DNA from: an uncultured Chitinophagaceae bacterium
Lineage (GTDB): Bacteria > Bacteroidota > Bacteroidia > Chitinophagales > Chitinophagaceae
Assembly (NCBI GenBank): GCA_903883945.1
Contig: CAISCV010000100.1
Span: 1 to 35,471 of the forward strand
Direction of reading: 5' to 3'
Length of the DNA stretch: 35,471 nt
In this document: positions 1 through 7,247 of the stretch, piece by piece
How positions within the stretch are numbered: position 1 is the stretch's first letter
How the letters are laid out: each line of letters starts with the position of its first letter
Notes under the pieces: generated by a model
Database searches by the model: none
The model's input: only the letters and a program-made list of their open reading frames with translations
Told to the model about the DNA's origin: nothing
Translations under genes and position numbers: made by a program

Positions 1-369
1 AGCTATATAGATGCTACAGCTACTGCAGGAATCAATTTTTACTGCATTAAAGTAATAGACAATTCAGGTGCAATTAGTTATAGCGCAATTGCTAAACTAA
101 CCACTAACCACTCACCACTCACCACTATAAAGGTTTATCCTAACCCTGTTATTGGTAATAGCTTTAAGTTAGCGTTGGGTACTAGCGGTAAGTACACCAT
201 AAGCGTAGTCAATATGTTGGGTCAAAAAGTGTATAGTACGGTTATTAACCATACAACTGCGCCTTTAGAAACAGTATCTCTAGCCAAACAAGTAGCAGAG
301 GGCAACTATCGCTTGATTGCAATTAGTGAAGAGGGTACAACCAACAGCACCACATTAACCATCAAATAA
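1..369 (+). CDS. C-terminal end of a T9SS-secreted protein (partial)
   Basis: The frame is open from base 1, so the start lies outside the window and only about 122 C-terminal residues are seen. Near the middle is the motif VYPNPV, followed by a roughly 75-residue beta-rich tail containing NMLGQKVY, ending in TTLTIK. This is the standard type IX secretion system type A sorting domain, which directs cargo across the outer membrane and is then removed or replaced by an anchor. The part before it (about 40 residues, ending in a Thr/Ser/Pro-rich linker) resembles the end of an extracellular beta-sandwich domain. The catalytic or binding part is not visible, so the protein's job cannot be stated. 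The frame ends at TAA just before a set of repeated 11-mers. Confidence 0.85.
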   Translation, partial: SYIDATATAGINFYCIKVIDNSGAISYSAIAKLTTNHSPLTTIKVYPNPVIGNSFKLALGTSGKYTISVVNMLGQKVYSTVINHTTAPLETVSLAKQVAEGNYRLIAISEEGTTNSTTLTIK

Positions 370-376
370 GTAAACT

Positions 377-452
377 GATTGAATGATGTAAATGAACCCC
401 AACCCATTAAGGACGGTATCTTTTATCATTCAATCATTCCAATCATTCAATC
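377..452. repeat. Three copies of the 11-mer ATCATTCAATC, one inverted
   Basis: ATCATTCAATC occurs at 425-435 and 442-452, and its reverse complement GATTGAATGAT at 377-387. The inverted pair can form an 11-bp hairpin with a 37-nt loop between the T9SS gene and the next gene. It could act as a terminator or as a binding site in the leader of the PID-CTERM gene. No T-tract follows directly, so a terminator role is weak. Confidence 0.5.
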
Positions 453-471
453 ATAATTAAAAAAACATATA

Positions 472-735
472 ATGAAAAAGATAATCAACAAAAGCAAGAA
501 AGCAATGGCTGTGGCAGGCATTGGTGTTGCAGCAACAATGGCAACCATGTCTGCAAATGCACAAGGTAATCCTGCTGGTCCAGGAACAAGTGGCAGCGGT
601 ATCAAAGCAAATGGACAGGCACCCGGCGGAGCTGCAGGCGCTCCAATAGATGGTGGAGCGTCTATTTTGATAGCAGCTACTGCTGCCTACACAGGTAGGA
701 AACTGGCTAAGATGAAGGAAAGGAAAGAAAAATAA
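472..735 (+). CDS. Small exported protein with a PID-CTERM sorting signal
   Basis: This 87-aa protein starts with a basic n-region (MKKIINKSKK), a hydrophobic Ala/Gly/Met stretch and a likely cleavage site ANA-Q after residue 30. The mature part is Gly/Pro/Ala-rich and low in complexity. The C-terminus has the tripartite layout of a protein-sorting tag: a PID motif at 58-60, a short hydrophobic segment at about 62-73 and a basic tail (RKLAKMKERKEK). This matches the Bacteroidota PID-CTERM family, which by analogy with PEP-CTERM is probably processed by a membrane sorting enzyme; no such enzyme is in the window. A hairpin terminator follows within 45 nt, so it is probably a single-gene unit. 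Its function beyond surface targeting is unknown. Confidence 0.75.
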   Translation: MKKIINKSKKAMAVAGIGVAATMATMSANAQGNPAGPGTSGSGIKANGQAPGGAAGAPIDGGASILIAATAAYTGRKLAKMKERKEK

Positions 736-777
736 TAAATAACGAAGAGTCCTGGCCAAAATCAAGCATACAATTAC

Positions 778-814
778 AGTGCAGTCACTACGTGGGGTGG
801 GGCTGCACTTTTTT
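778..814 (+). terminator. Hairpin terminator after the PID-CTERM gene
   Basis: AGTGCAG (778-784) pairs with CTGCACT (803-809) and a run of T follows. It closely resembles the hairpins at 1162-1200 and 1851-1891. Confidence 0.7.
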
Positions 815-1128
815 AAAGCCTTAGGTTACCCAAAATTCTAAAGGAACGTTAAGAAACATTGCCACTTTAAATTTCACTCTTTAAAAGAAATAGACCTCGG
901 ATTTTTATACTAATTAGATATGCCAATAAAGTTTAAACCTTATATAGGTAATAGGTTAAGAAGAAGGGGAGAAATAGGGATTCCAACTTTGTTTTAATAT
1001 TTGTTTTGAAAGACGCAGCTAGTCCGCGTTACTCGCTTACATCTACAAGGGCTAGCGCATCGCCTGTGGTCTGCATTTGCTAAGATAGCTTACCGATATT
1101 TTACAGTATTATTTCTTTATTTTCAAAG

Positions 1129-1159
1129 GAAGGCTTCGCTTATAGCGAAGCCTTCTTTG
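1129..1159 (+). terminator. Perfect 12-bp hairpin, terminator-like
   Basis: GAAGGCTTCGCT (1129-1140) and AGCGAAGCCTTC (1144-1155) are perfect inverted arms with a 3-nt loop, followed by TTTG. No gene ends nearby, so it may terminate an unseen small RNA, insulate the next gene, or be a degenerate repeat. Confidence 0.5.
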
Positions 1160-1161
1160 TT

Positions 1162-1202
1162 AAAGTACAGTTGCTACCTATAGGTGGGGCTGCACTTTTT
1201 GT
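1162..1202 (+). terminator. Hairpin terminator, second copy of the GCTGCACTTTTT family
   Basis: AAAGTACAG (1162-1170) faces CTGCACTTT (1190-1198) with one A-C mismatch. An inner stem is built on CTACC/GGTGG, and T-rich sequence follows. It lies about 50 nt upstream of the next start codon and does not follow a recognised gene. Confidence 0.5.
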
Positions 1203-1253
1203 TTTAAGTTTCTTCCCCATGAAGAAAGGGTATATTTGTAGAAATAGGAGATA

Positions 1254-1823
1254 ATGACAGACAATGAATTGAAGGAATTGGTGGCGGGGTTAGCGGTTTC
1301 GCAAGCAAAAACAGATGCCCAAATGGCAAAAACAGACGCAATGTTTGTGGAAACAGCAACTCAAATGAAACGAACCGATGAAACCCTTGCGAGAATAGGA
1401 ATCACCCTAGGCAATGTCACCAACAACACAGGTAGTATAACCGAGGAGTACTTCTATAACTCAATGAAAGCAAAACCTATTTTAGGTGGAGTAGCGTACA
1501 ACAAAGTTGATAGAAACATAAAAGGGAATGTTCCAAAAGTGGAAGATGAATTCGATATTGTAATGTACAATGGTGATTCTATAGCCCTGATAGAATGTAA
1601 GTCAATAGCACACGAAAGTGACTTGAGGAAGCTAATAGAAGACAAGGCGAAGAATTTTAGGGAGATTTTCCCTTCCTACAAAGATTATAAAATCTACTTG
1701 GGTCTTGCCAGCTTTTCTTTTTATGATGACTTGGAGCAAATGGCAAAACAAAATGGAGTGGCTATCCTAAAGCATAAAGGAGATTTAGCAGTGATAGATG
1801 CGGATAACCTTAAAGCGTACTAA
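1254..1823 (+). CDS. PD-(D/E)XK nuclease-like protein with coiled-coil N-terminus
   Basis: This 189-aa protein has two parts. Residues 1-60 are a charged, Gln/Thr/Lys-rich helix with short near-repeats (QAKTDAQMAKTDA), probably coiled coil. Residues 62-189 look like a restriction-endonuclease-type core: EEYFYN, then an acidic strand DEFDIVMYNGD, then IALIECKS, giving the D...ExK pattern of the PD-(D/E)XK superfamily, followed by an alpha/beta tail. Similar stand-alone proteins with a helical front end (DUF3782-like) are widespread in bacteria and archaea and poorly characterised. No methyltransferase or helicase is adjacent, so it is not part of an obvious restriction-modification locus. It stands alone between two terminators of the same family. 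A nuclease activity is inferred only from the motif. Confidence 0.6.
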   Translation: MTDNELKELVAGLAVSQAKTDAQMAKTDAMFVETATQMKRTDETLARIGITLGNVTNNTGSITEEYFYNSMKAKPILGGVAYNKVDRNIKGNVPKVEDEFDIVMYNGDSIALIECKSIAHESDLRKLIEDKAKNFREIFPSYKDYKIYLGLASFSFYDDLEQMAKQNGVAILKHKGDLAVIDADNLKAY

Positions 1824-1850
1824 TTAAAAAATTAAAAATCTATTATTGAT

Positions 1851-1891
1851 AAAGTGCAGCTACTATCTTCATGATGGTGGCTGTACTTTTT
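1851..1891 (+). terminator. Long hairpin terminator after the nuclease-like gene
   Basis: AAAGTGCAGC (1851-1860) pairs with GCTGTACTTT (1880-1889), and the inner CTACTATC/GATGGTGG arms also pair if G-U wobbles are allowed, giving an RNA stem of about 17 bp with a short loop and a T-tract. The G-U pairs mean it folds best as plus-strand RNA, as expected for the terminator of the gene ending at 1823. Confidence 0.75.
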
Positions 1892-1907
1892 GTTAAACAT
1901 GATATTA

Positions 1908-4298
1908 TTAATGCCCAGACTTTCCTTTTAGCATTTCTTGGTAATTCTCCCAACCCGCTTCGTGGTCTATTTCATCTTTACTGAACACAACAATTATTGA
2001 TTGTCCGCCAGGAAGAGTATAGTTTTTAGGAGCAGGTACGATAGGTTTTGCATTAGCTGCGGTTGAGGTATGCACACTCGACTTTGTACCTTTAATACTT
2101 AAGCCAGCTAAGTTGATACACGCATCGCTGGTTGAATCATTAAAGTAAAGGACATAGCGCTTTGCATTTAAATCAACCTGAAAAGCGATAACACCATTCT
2201 GAACAGGCAACTGTTTTACTACAGCATCACCTTTTGCCCAACTAGTTTTTATCTCTGTAATGAAATGATAATTAGTTGATAAAGGGTAATGATGCTCTAG
2301 ATTGTCACCCTCCCCATTTTCATCTTGCATCAATAGTTCAGTTATTGGTGCCTTAGGCAAACGAAAAGGCACTTCCACTGCCTTCAAACTCTTATAGTTA
2401 TGGTCATGAATCTTCACAATCAAATCGCCATAGGCATATTCATTATTACCTAGCTCTTTTACTTTCTTGGGTGTTTCTGCTAAGCCTGTTCCGCCAAAAA
2501 TAAGATTGATTACGCCATCCACTTCATAAGCAGTAGCTTGGTCTTTCATTGCCTCGATACTCAATAAACCTATTACCCTATCAGGAAGACCCAACCATAA
2601 CTGCTTTCCTTTCCAATCTACTACAGGGCCTTTTGTGGAACTACCAAATTGATGTAACTGATAAGTTCCTGCTACTGCACTGTAGTCTTTCCCCATCACC
2701 ACCGCACTTTTCATATTGGAGGTAAGCCATGCATAAGCACCCTTGTTAATACTGCCATCCTTGCTAATTACGTCTTTTCGAGTGCGTATTCTTGGATAGA
2801 CACTCATCAGGGAGGCGGATAATTTATATTTATTATCGGTGGTCTGTAAGCCCATAATAGTAGATAATCCGGGTTCATTAGCTGGAATATTACGTGCAGT
2901 TGCCGCATAACTAAACTGACCATACCATGCCCTCGGTCCGCAAATGTTTCTATCGATAGCGGTATAATTTTGAGGAATTGGTATTGGCTTCACATCGTTT
3001 CTGTACCAGGCAATGTTAGGGCGTGCATCAAACCAATACCTAAGGTCGGGCTTGTCATAATCATGACCAAAATCCAACATCCAGCGTAAGTATGGGTTGC
3101 CCGTAATACTTGCTACAGACTCTCCTCCACAAGGGCGGGCAAAAGGGTCATTCCATGTTTCTTTCCAGGAAGGTACTGTCCAGAATTCTCCCAACCTCCC
3201 ACTTGAAACAGGACCGTACCATTCCGTTCTTTTCAGTATTTCAAGACACTTCTCATCTCCTGTCACTTCGTAATATCTCGTAAGAAAAGAGGCATCAGCA
3301 TCATGATATCCATGCGATTCATTTTGATGGTCCTTGTAGGCAATTGCACCATCGGGATAGATATTCTTAGCTTGTACTTTCATCAAGAAATTGGCTTTAG
3401 AAAGTAAGGTATCATCATGCAAAAACAAACCAAAATTTACTAATTCATCTGCCAATGTAATATCTATATTGGCATAGTCACCGAGTCTATCCTTTGCTTT
3501 TCCATACATTATTGCCGCACCAATTTGCATTCCTTTTTTTAGTTTCTCCTTTTGACTAGGCAATAATAGATTCGGGAATAAGGTAGCAAACTCCCTTAGT
3601 GCACAACTAGCAGGGGCAATAGCGAAGTCATCAAATATTAGTTGGCCCGCCTTTATGTCTTTGCCATTCAACAAAGCATCCACATAAGCCAAGTACCTAC
3701 GCAAGAAGCGTTTAAAGATTTCCGCATCGCCTTGCAACGGACTAGCAGGGTTGGCCATCAGCCATAGCATTGCTTGCATTCTGGATGCAGTAGTGCGTGA
3801 ACCATAAGGTCCTCCATTCTCTTTAAATATAGGATTAGCAGTAGTAATCTTTCCCCAGGTAATATCTTTTACCTTTAACTCGTCTTTTATTCCAACAACT
3901 AAACGCTCAATATAAGGATTGCCAATCTTTACACTAGGTTCTCTCAAGACGCTTATTTGAGAAACATTATTTGATTGAGTTACCATTAAGGCAGGAGCTG
4001 TGTTGATATTATTTGCTATATCCGCTAATATAACAGATGCTTCCTGAGGCAAATTGGCAGCAAGACAATTATCTGCTTGTTCAATGGCCAATTCAAATAC
4101 AGCTTTCTTCCATCTTTCAGGTTGATAGGTTTCGGGCAAAGCTTTTACTTGTCTAGTTAAAAAGATAAGGCTATCACTACTTATCGATTGCGAATGGCTT
4201 TGTAAGGTGACAAACAAACACACTGCTACGATTAACTTTTTAACCCATCTAATAATAAGATGAATGCTTTTGTAATTATTCTTATTTAAATCATTCAT
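1908..4298 (-). CDS. Putative secreted polysaccharide lyase, (alpha/alpha)-toroid type
   Basis: I chose the ATG at 4298 (MNDLNKNN), giving 796 aa. The frame stays open to a TTG at 4463, but that would run through the divergent antitoxin gene. A signal peptide of about 37 residues ends SHSQ. The first half is mostly helical, with toroid-like segments such as NIDITLADELVNFGLFLHDD and DGAIAYKDHQNESHGYHDA; the second half is beta-rich (KGKQLWLGLPDRVIGLLS). This helix-toroid plus beta-sandwich plan is typical of polysaccharide lyase families acting on uronic-acid glycans, but I cannot assign a family. It could be a related non-lyase CAZyme. It is the most promoter-distal minus-strand gene of the first carbohydrate block and sits apart from the GH genes behind the toxin-antitoxin pair. 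Export to the periplasm or surface is expected. Confidence 0.5.
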   Translation of the reverse strand: MNDLNKNNYKSIHLIIRWVKKLIVAVCLFVTLQSHSQSISSDSLIFLTRQVKALPETYQPERWKKAVFELAIEQADNCLAANLPQEASVILADIANNINTAPALMVTQSNNVSQISVLREPSVKIGNPYIERLVVGIKDELKVKDITWGKITTANPIFKENGGPYGSRTTASRMQAMLWLMANPASPLQGDAEIFKRFLRRYLAYVDALLNGKDIKAGQLIFDDFAIAPASCALREFATLFPNLLLPSQKEKLKKGMQIGAAIMYGKAKDRLGDYANIDITLADELVNFGLFLHDDTLLSKANFLMKVQAKNIYPDGAIAYKDHQNESHGYHDADASFLTRYYEVTGDEKCLEILKRTEWYGPVSSGRLGEFWTVPSWKETWNDPFARPCGGESVASITGNPYLRWMLDFGHDYDKPDLRYWFDARPNIAWYRNDVKPIPIPQNYTAIDRNICGPRAWYGQFSYAATARNIPANEPGLSTIMGLQTTDNKYKLSASLMSVYPRIRTRKDVISKDGSINKGAYAWLTSNMKSAVVMGKDYSAVAGTYQLHQFGSSTKGPVVDWKGKQLWLGLPDRVIGLLSIEAMKDQATAYEVDGVINLIFGGTGLAETPKKVKELGNNEYAYGDLIVKIHDHNYKSLKAVEVPFRLPKAPITELLMQDENGEGDNLEHHYPLSTNYHFITEIKTSWAKGDAVVKQLPVQNGVIAFQVDLNAKRYVLYFNDSTSDACINLAGLSIKGTKSSVHTSTAANAKPIVPAPKNYTLPGGQSIIVVFSKDEIDHEAGWENYQEMLKGKSGH

Positions 4299-4319
4299 AT
4301 CAACTTTATATTTAAAAGG

Positions 4320-4327
4320 TATCTTTG
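4320..4327 (+). promoter_or_regulatory. Bacteroidota -7 box (TATCTTTG) for the toxin-antitoxin pair
   Basis: TATCTTTG matches the TAnnTTTG consensus of the primary Bacteroidota sigma factor and lies 14 nt before the antitoxin ATG. No clear -33 TTTG is seen at the usual spacing, so support is moderate. Confidence 0.4.
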
Positions 4328-4341
4328 AGAAAATTATTATT

Positions 4342-4557
4342 ATGCTTACAGCTATTAAAGGGATATATAAAGACGGTACCATCATCTTAAATGAGAAACC
4401 ACCTATCGAAAAACCCATGGAAGTGATTGTCACTTTCACCCAAGAAATAGAAACATCACCCAAAAAACAAAGAAAGGCAGGGTTTGCAAAGGGAACATTT
4501 ACCTATATATCCCCCGACTTCAATGAACCCTTAGATGAACTTAAAGACTATATGTAA
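4342..4557 (+). CDS. VapB-like antitoxin
   Basis: A 71-aa protein lying directly before a PIN-domain toxin, sharing one base with it (TAATG). The N-terminal half (LTAIKGIYKDGTIILNEKPP) has the short beta-hairpin look of AF2212-like/DUF2281-type antitoxins, and the C-terminal half is basic then acidic (SPKKQRKAGF ... LDELKDYM), as expected for a disordered toxin-neutralising tail. Antitoxins of this kind bind and block the partner nuclease and usually repress their own promoter. The start is 44 bases from the divergent lyase start, so both promoters must overlap; autorepression could affect the lyase too. The toxin family partner makes the call more secure than the antitoxin sequence alone. 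Confidence 0.75.
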   Translation: MLTAIKGIYKDGTIILNEKPPIEKPMEVIVTFTQEIETSPKKQRKAGFAKGTFTYISPDFNEPLDELKDYM

Positions 4558-4952
4558 TGCGACTACTTCTTGATACGCATACACTTATTTGGTACACAGA
4601 AAATAGCTTATTACTCTCTTTGAAAGCCTTCTCTCTCATTGACAATCCATTAAATAGTGTATATGTTAGTATGGTATCCTTCTATGAGATAGCTATTAAA
4701 GTGAACATTGGTAAACTTGATTCAACTAAAACGCTCTCTCAATTTTATCAGGAGACTACTGCAAATCAGATATTGATACTGCCTATCAATGAAACCTACC
4801 TGACAAATTATCTCTCTATTCCGTTCTTTTCACAACATCGTGATCCCTTTGATAAACTAATTATCGCTACAGCAATGGAAGATCATCTTACAATCATCAC
4901 CACCGATAAAAAGTTTATTCTATACAAAGATCTCGTTGACATTATTTGGTAA
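4557..4952 (+). CDS. PIN-domain RNase toxin (VapC-like)
   Basis: This 131-aa protein has the full PIN-domain acidic pattern: D6 in LLLDTHTLIW, E44 in SFYEIAIKVNIGKL, D99 in RDPFDKLIIATA and D117 in TTDKKF. These residues coordinate Mg/Mn ions for ribonuclease cleavage in VapC toxins; tRNA or rRNA is the usual family target, but the target here is unknown. The opening LLLDTHTLIW and the RDPFDKLIIATA block are typical of the Sll0205-like subgroup. It is translationally coupled to the antitoxin. Length is normal for the family and no key residue is missing, so it is probably active. It converges with the beta-helix gene, separated by only 48 nt. Confidence 0.88.
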   Translation: MRLLLDTHTLIWYTENSLLLSLKAFSLIDNPLNSVYVSMVSFYEIAIKVNIGKLDSTKTLSQFYQETTANQILILPINETYLTNYLSIPFFSQHRDPFDKLIIATAMEDHLTIITTDKKFILYKDLVDIIW

Positions 4953-5000
4953 GTACCTAAACCTTTAAATCGTTTTGAACCCTTTAAAAAGTATAAAACA

Positions 5001-7223
5001 CTACGTTCCAAAGTAGGTATCCGTATCATTATCTTTCCAAGGATTTTGAGAAGGTAGCTTACCAGACTCTTCTGGAGAAGGTAGCTTCTTACGATACTTA
5101 TCCAAGTACAATCCTATCTTATCAAACTTAATCTTGGGAAAATCTTTAATCTTATCAAATACAGGCGCAGAGGATTTAAGTAATAGGTTGCCACCATTTA
5201 CATCCATAAAGCCAGGGTCTTTATCGGTAACAAAGTTGCCATCTATCTTAATTAGGTTACTATCTACTTTGTTTTCTTTACTCATCTTTATAGAAGTTGC
5301 ATCACCACTTTTTATCCAGACAACATTGCCTGTAAACTTAGTACGTTGGGGCAACTCAGGGTGTGTACTTAATAAGGTAGGCATCTCAGGGAAGGTAGTA
5401 CTCCAAGGTATAGAGGTTGGGTTGATACCATTAACGCCTGCTAATAACTTCTTATTGGTGGCATAACCTCTGCTTCTGCCACGGTCATCCATTCCAAAAA
5501 CCGGGCCTGCGTTCTTTATGAATATATTATTTTGAACGGTATGGTCAGGGCCACTTGCAATCCACACTCCAGTTCTGTTACCTGCAAATATGTTTCCGTA
5601 AACAAAAGTTCCTGATGAACCATCATCGGGGTTAACGCCGCCTACCGTATTGTGAATGTAATTATAGCGGATAACAACCCCACGTATCGTCCAGTCTAAC
5701 CACGAATAGAAAGCACCCACATCTGCAGTTGCATAAGAACAACGATGTATTTCATTGTATTCAAATACATTCTTTTGTCCGGCAAATAAAACGCCATCAC
5801 TTGGTGCATGGTGAATCAGGTTATGACCAACATAAATGCCCACTGCATCTTGGTTTTTATTGTCAGAATATAAATCAACCGCAGCAGAATACTGCGACTT
5901 TAAGGCGCCATAATCGTGCAGGTGATTATTGATAACATAATTGCCAGATTCAGTTAGCTTTTGTTTATTGCCTCCGGAGATAACAATACAACCCCTTCCT
6001 AATCCATACATATCGCAGCTTTGGATACCGCTTTTATAGCCATCCAACACAACACCTCTTCCTCCAAGGTTTCGGAAAGTACAACCAGCAATAAGATTTT
6101 GATTGCTCTTGGTAAAGACCATTCCGTCTCCCAAAGAACCTTCAAGCTTTAATCCAATGAACGCAATGTTGGAAACATTATTAGCAACAATAATGGGTTG
6201 ATCCATTTGAGAAACCAAGATATCCGCTTTATCTATATCCGAAGGAGGCCAGAAATAAAAAATGCCTGTATTAAAATCGATAGCCCATTCACCCGGTTTG
6301 GTAATTTCTTCTAATAAATTTATGGCATACCATTGTTCTTTTCCAGAGCCTTTAGGGCGATTGTATTTACTACCAATGCCCGCTTGTACCCCTACCTTAA
6401 AAGTAATTTGTTTGGTTACTTTATCAATAGAAGCCACTTTTATGGCAGGATTCTCCCAACCTACACGCCAGAAACCCTTTAGCCAGATATTATTATTTCC
6501 TTCCCAACGATCAACGGGTGTACTATCCTGATAAATAAAAGTGCCCGGTGTTTTATTGTCTCCAGGATTAACCACTTCTTTCATGGTGGTGTAACCTTCA
6601 TCAGGCCATCTGGATAATGGCAATCTTTTCCCATTGAAAAACAATTCGAAGATGCCACCCCCATCACTAAAGTTATCAGGGAAAATATTGGTGTGGTTTA
6701 TTCCCAAAGCTTTGGTATCAAATTGAACAATCTTTCCTTTAGCCAATGGGTTTATCCTTGCCAACATCGAAGGATTGGTAACGGGTTTAATATCAGCAGA
6801 AGTCAATTTCTTTCCTCCAATCAATCGGACATCTTCATCTTTATAAGCTTTATAAATAACTGGTGAACCTTCTGTTCCTCCATCCTCTGCATTCAGTTCT
6901 AAAGACTTCTCTAAGGAATAAATTCCGCCTGATAAATTAACCGCAATCCCACCCTTTGAAAGGCTTTTTCTTTTTAATTTTCTCACTTCCTCCCTAGCCC
7001 TTTCAATAGTAGCAAAGGGGCCATCATTACCCGATACAGTTGCCTTCTTACCATTCCATGAATCATTACCAACAGGGGAAACAAAAAGTTGTACGGAACA
7101 TTTGTCTGCATCAATATCTATTTGTTTGTAAGCTGGCGTGTAGGTAATGGGCGCAAATGGCTGTGCGTTTATACCCATTAAACTTCCCACAACTAGTAGG
7201 AATAATAACCCTCTTTTTTTCAT
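5001..7223 (-). CDS. Secreted parallel beta-helix glycosidase-like protein (GH141-like)
   Basis: This 740-aa protein has a signal peptide ending INA-Q at about residue 20. The N-terminal FVSPVGNDSWNGK followed by DGPFATIERAREEVRKLK is the usual opening of secreted parallel beta-helix carbohydrate enzymes. Residues about 340-600 form the helix, with repeated N/G-rich turns (VIRYNYIHNTVGG, GTFVYGNIFAGNRTGVWI, DHTVQNNIFIKN). The conserved GAFYSWLDW and DDGSSGT blocks resemble GH141, which includes alpha-L-fucosidases and xylanases; this family assignment is inference from motif style. The gene is 24 nt downstream of the GH27 gene on the same strand, so the two are probably co-transcribed. Other possibilities are another beta-helix glycosidase or lyase family. 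Confidence 0.65.
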   Translation of the reverse strand: MKKRGLLFLLVVGSLMGINAQPFAPITYTPAYKQIDIDADKCSVQLFVSPVGNDSWNGKKATVSGNDGPFATIERAREEVRKLKRKSLSKGGIAVNLSGGIYSLEKSLELNAEDGGTEGSPVIYKAYKDEDVRLIGGKKLTSADIKPVTNPSMLARINPLAKGKIVQFDTKALGINHTNIFPDNFSDGGGIFELFFNGKRLPLSRWPDEGYTTMKEVVNPGDNKTPGTFIYQDSTPVDRWEGNNNIWLKGFWRVGWENPAIKVASIDKVTKQITFKVGVQAGIGSKYNRPKGSGKEQWYAINLLEEITKPGEWAIDFNTGIFYFWPPSDIDKADILVSQMDQPIIVANNVSNIAFIGLKLEGSLGDGMVFTKSNQNLIAGCTFRNLGGRGVVLDGYKSGIQSCDMYGLGRGCIVISGGNKQKLTESGNYVINNHLHDYGALKSQYSAAVDLYSDNKNQDAVGIYVGHNLIHHAPSDGVLFAGQKNVFEYNEIHRCSYATADVGAFYSWLDWTIRGVVIRYNYIHNTVGGVNPDDGSSGTFVYGNIFAGNRTGVWIASGPDHTVQNNIFIKNAGPVFGMDDRGRSRGYATNKKLLAGVNGINPTSIPWSTTFPEMPTLLSTHPELPQRTKFTGNVVWIKSGDATSIKMSKENKVDSNLIKIDGNFVTDKDPGFMDVNGGNLLLKSSAPVFDKIKDFPKIKFDKIGLYLDKYRKKLPSPEESGKLPSQNPWKDNDTDTYFGT

Positions 7224-7247
7224 AATCTTTTGTTTGCTTTTTTGTTG

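Larger units (their letters stand above)
736..1253. other. Noncoding stretch with three hairpins
   Basis: No convincing gene is seen; a 25-codon frame at 920-997 has no supporting features. The stretch holds the terminator of the PID-CTERM gene (778-814), a perfect 12-bp hairpin (1129-1155) and a second terminator-like hairpin of the same family (1162-1200). Around 1010-1075 there is a more GC-rich patch containing GGGCTAGCGC, similar to motifs at 9052-9110 and 11654-11722. Confidence 0.6.

Noticed and set aside
4299-4463. 55-codon N-terminal extension of the lyase to a TTG start
   Set aside because: It would overlap the divergent antitoxin gene, and the ATG at 4298 already gives a signal peptide.
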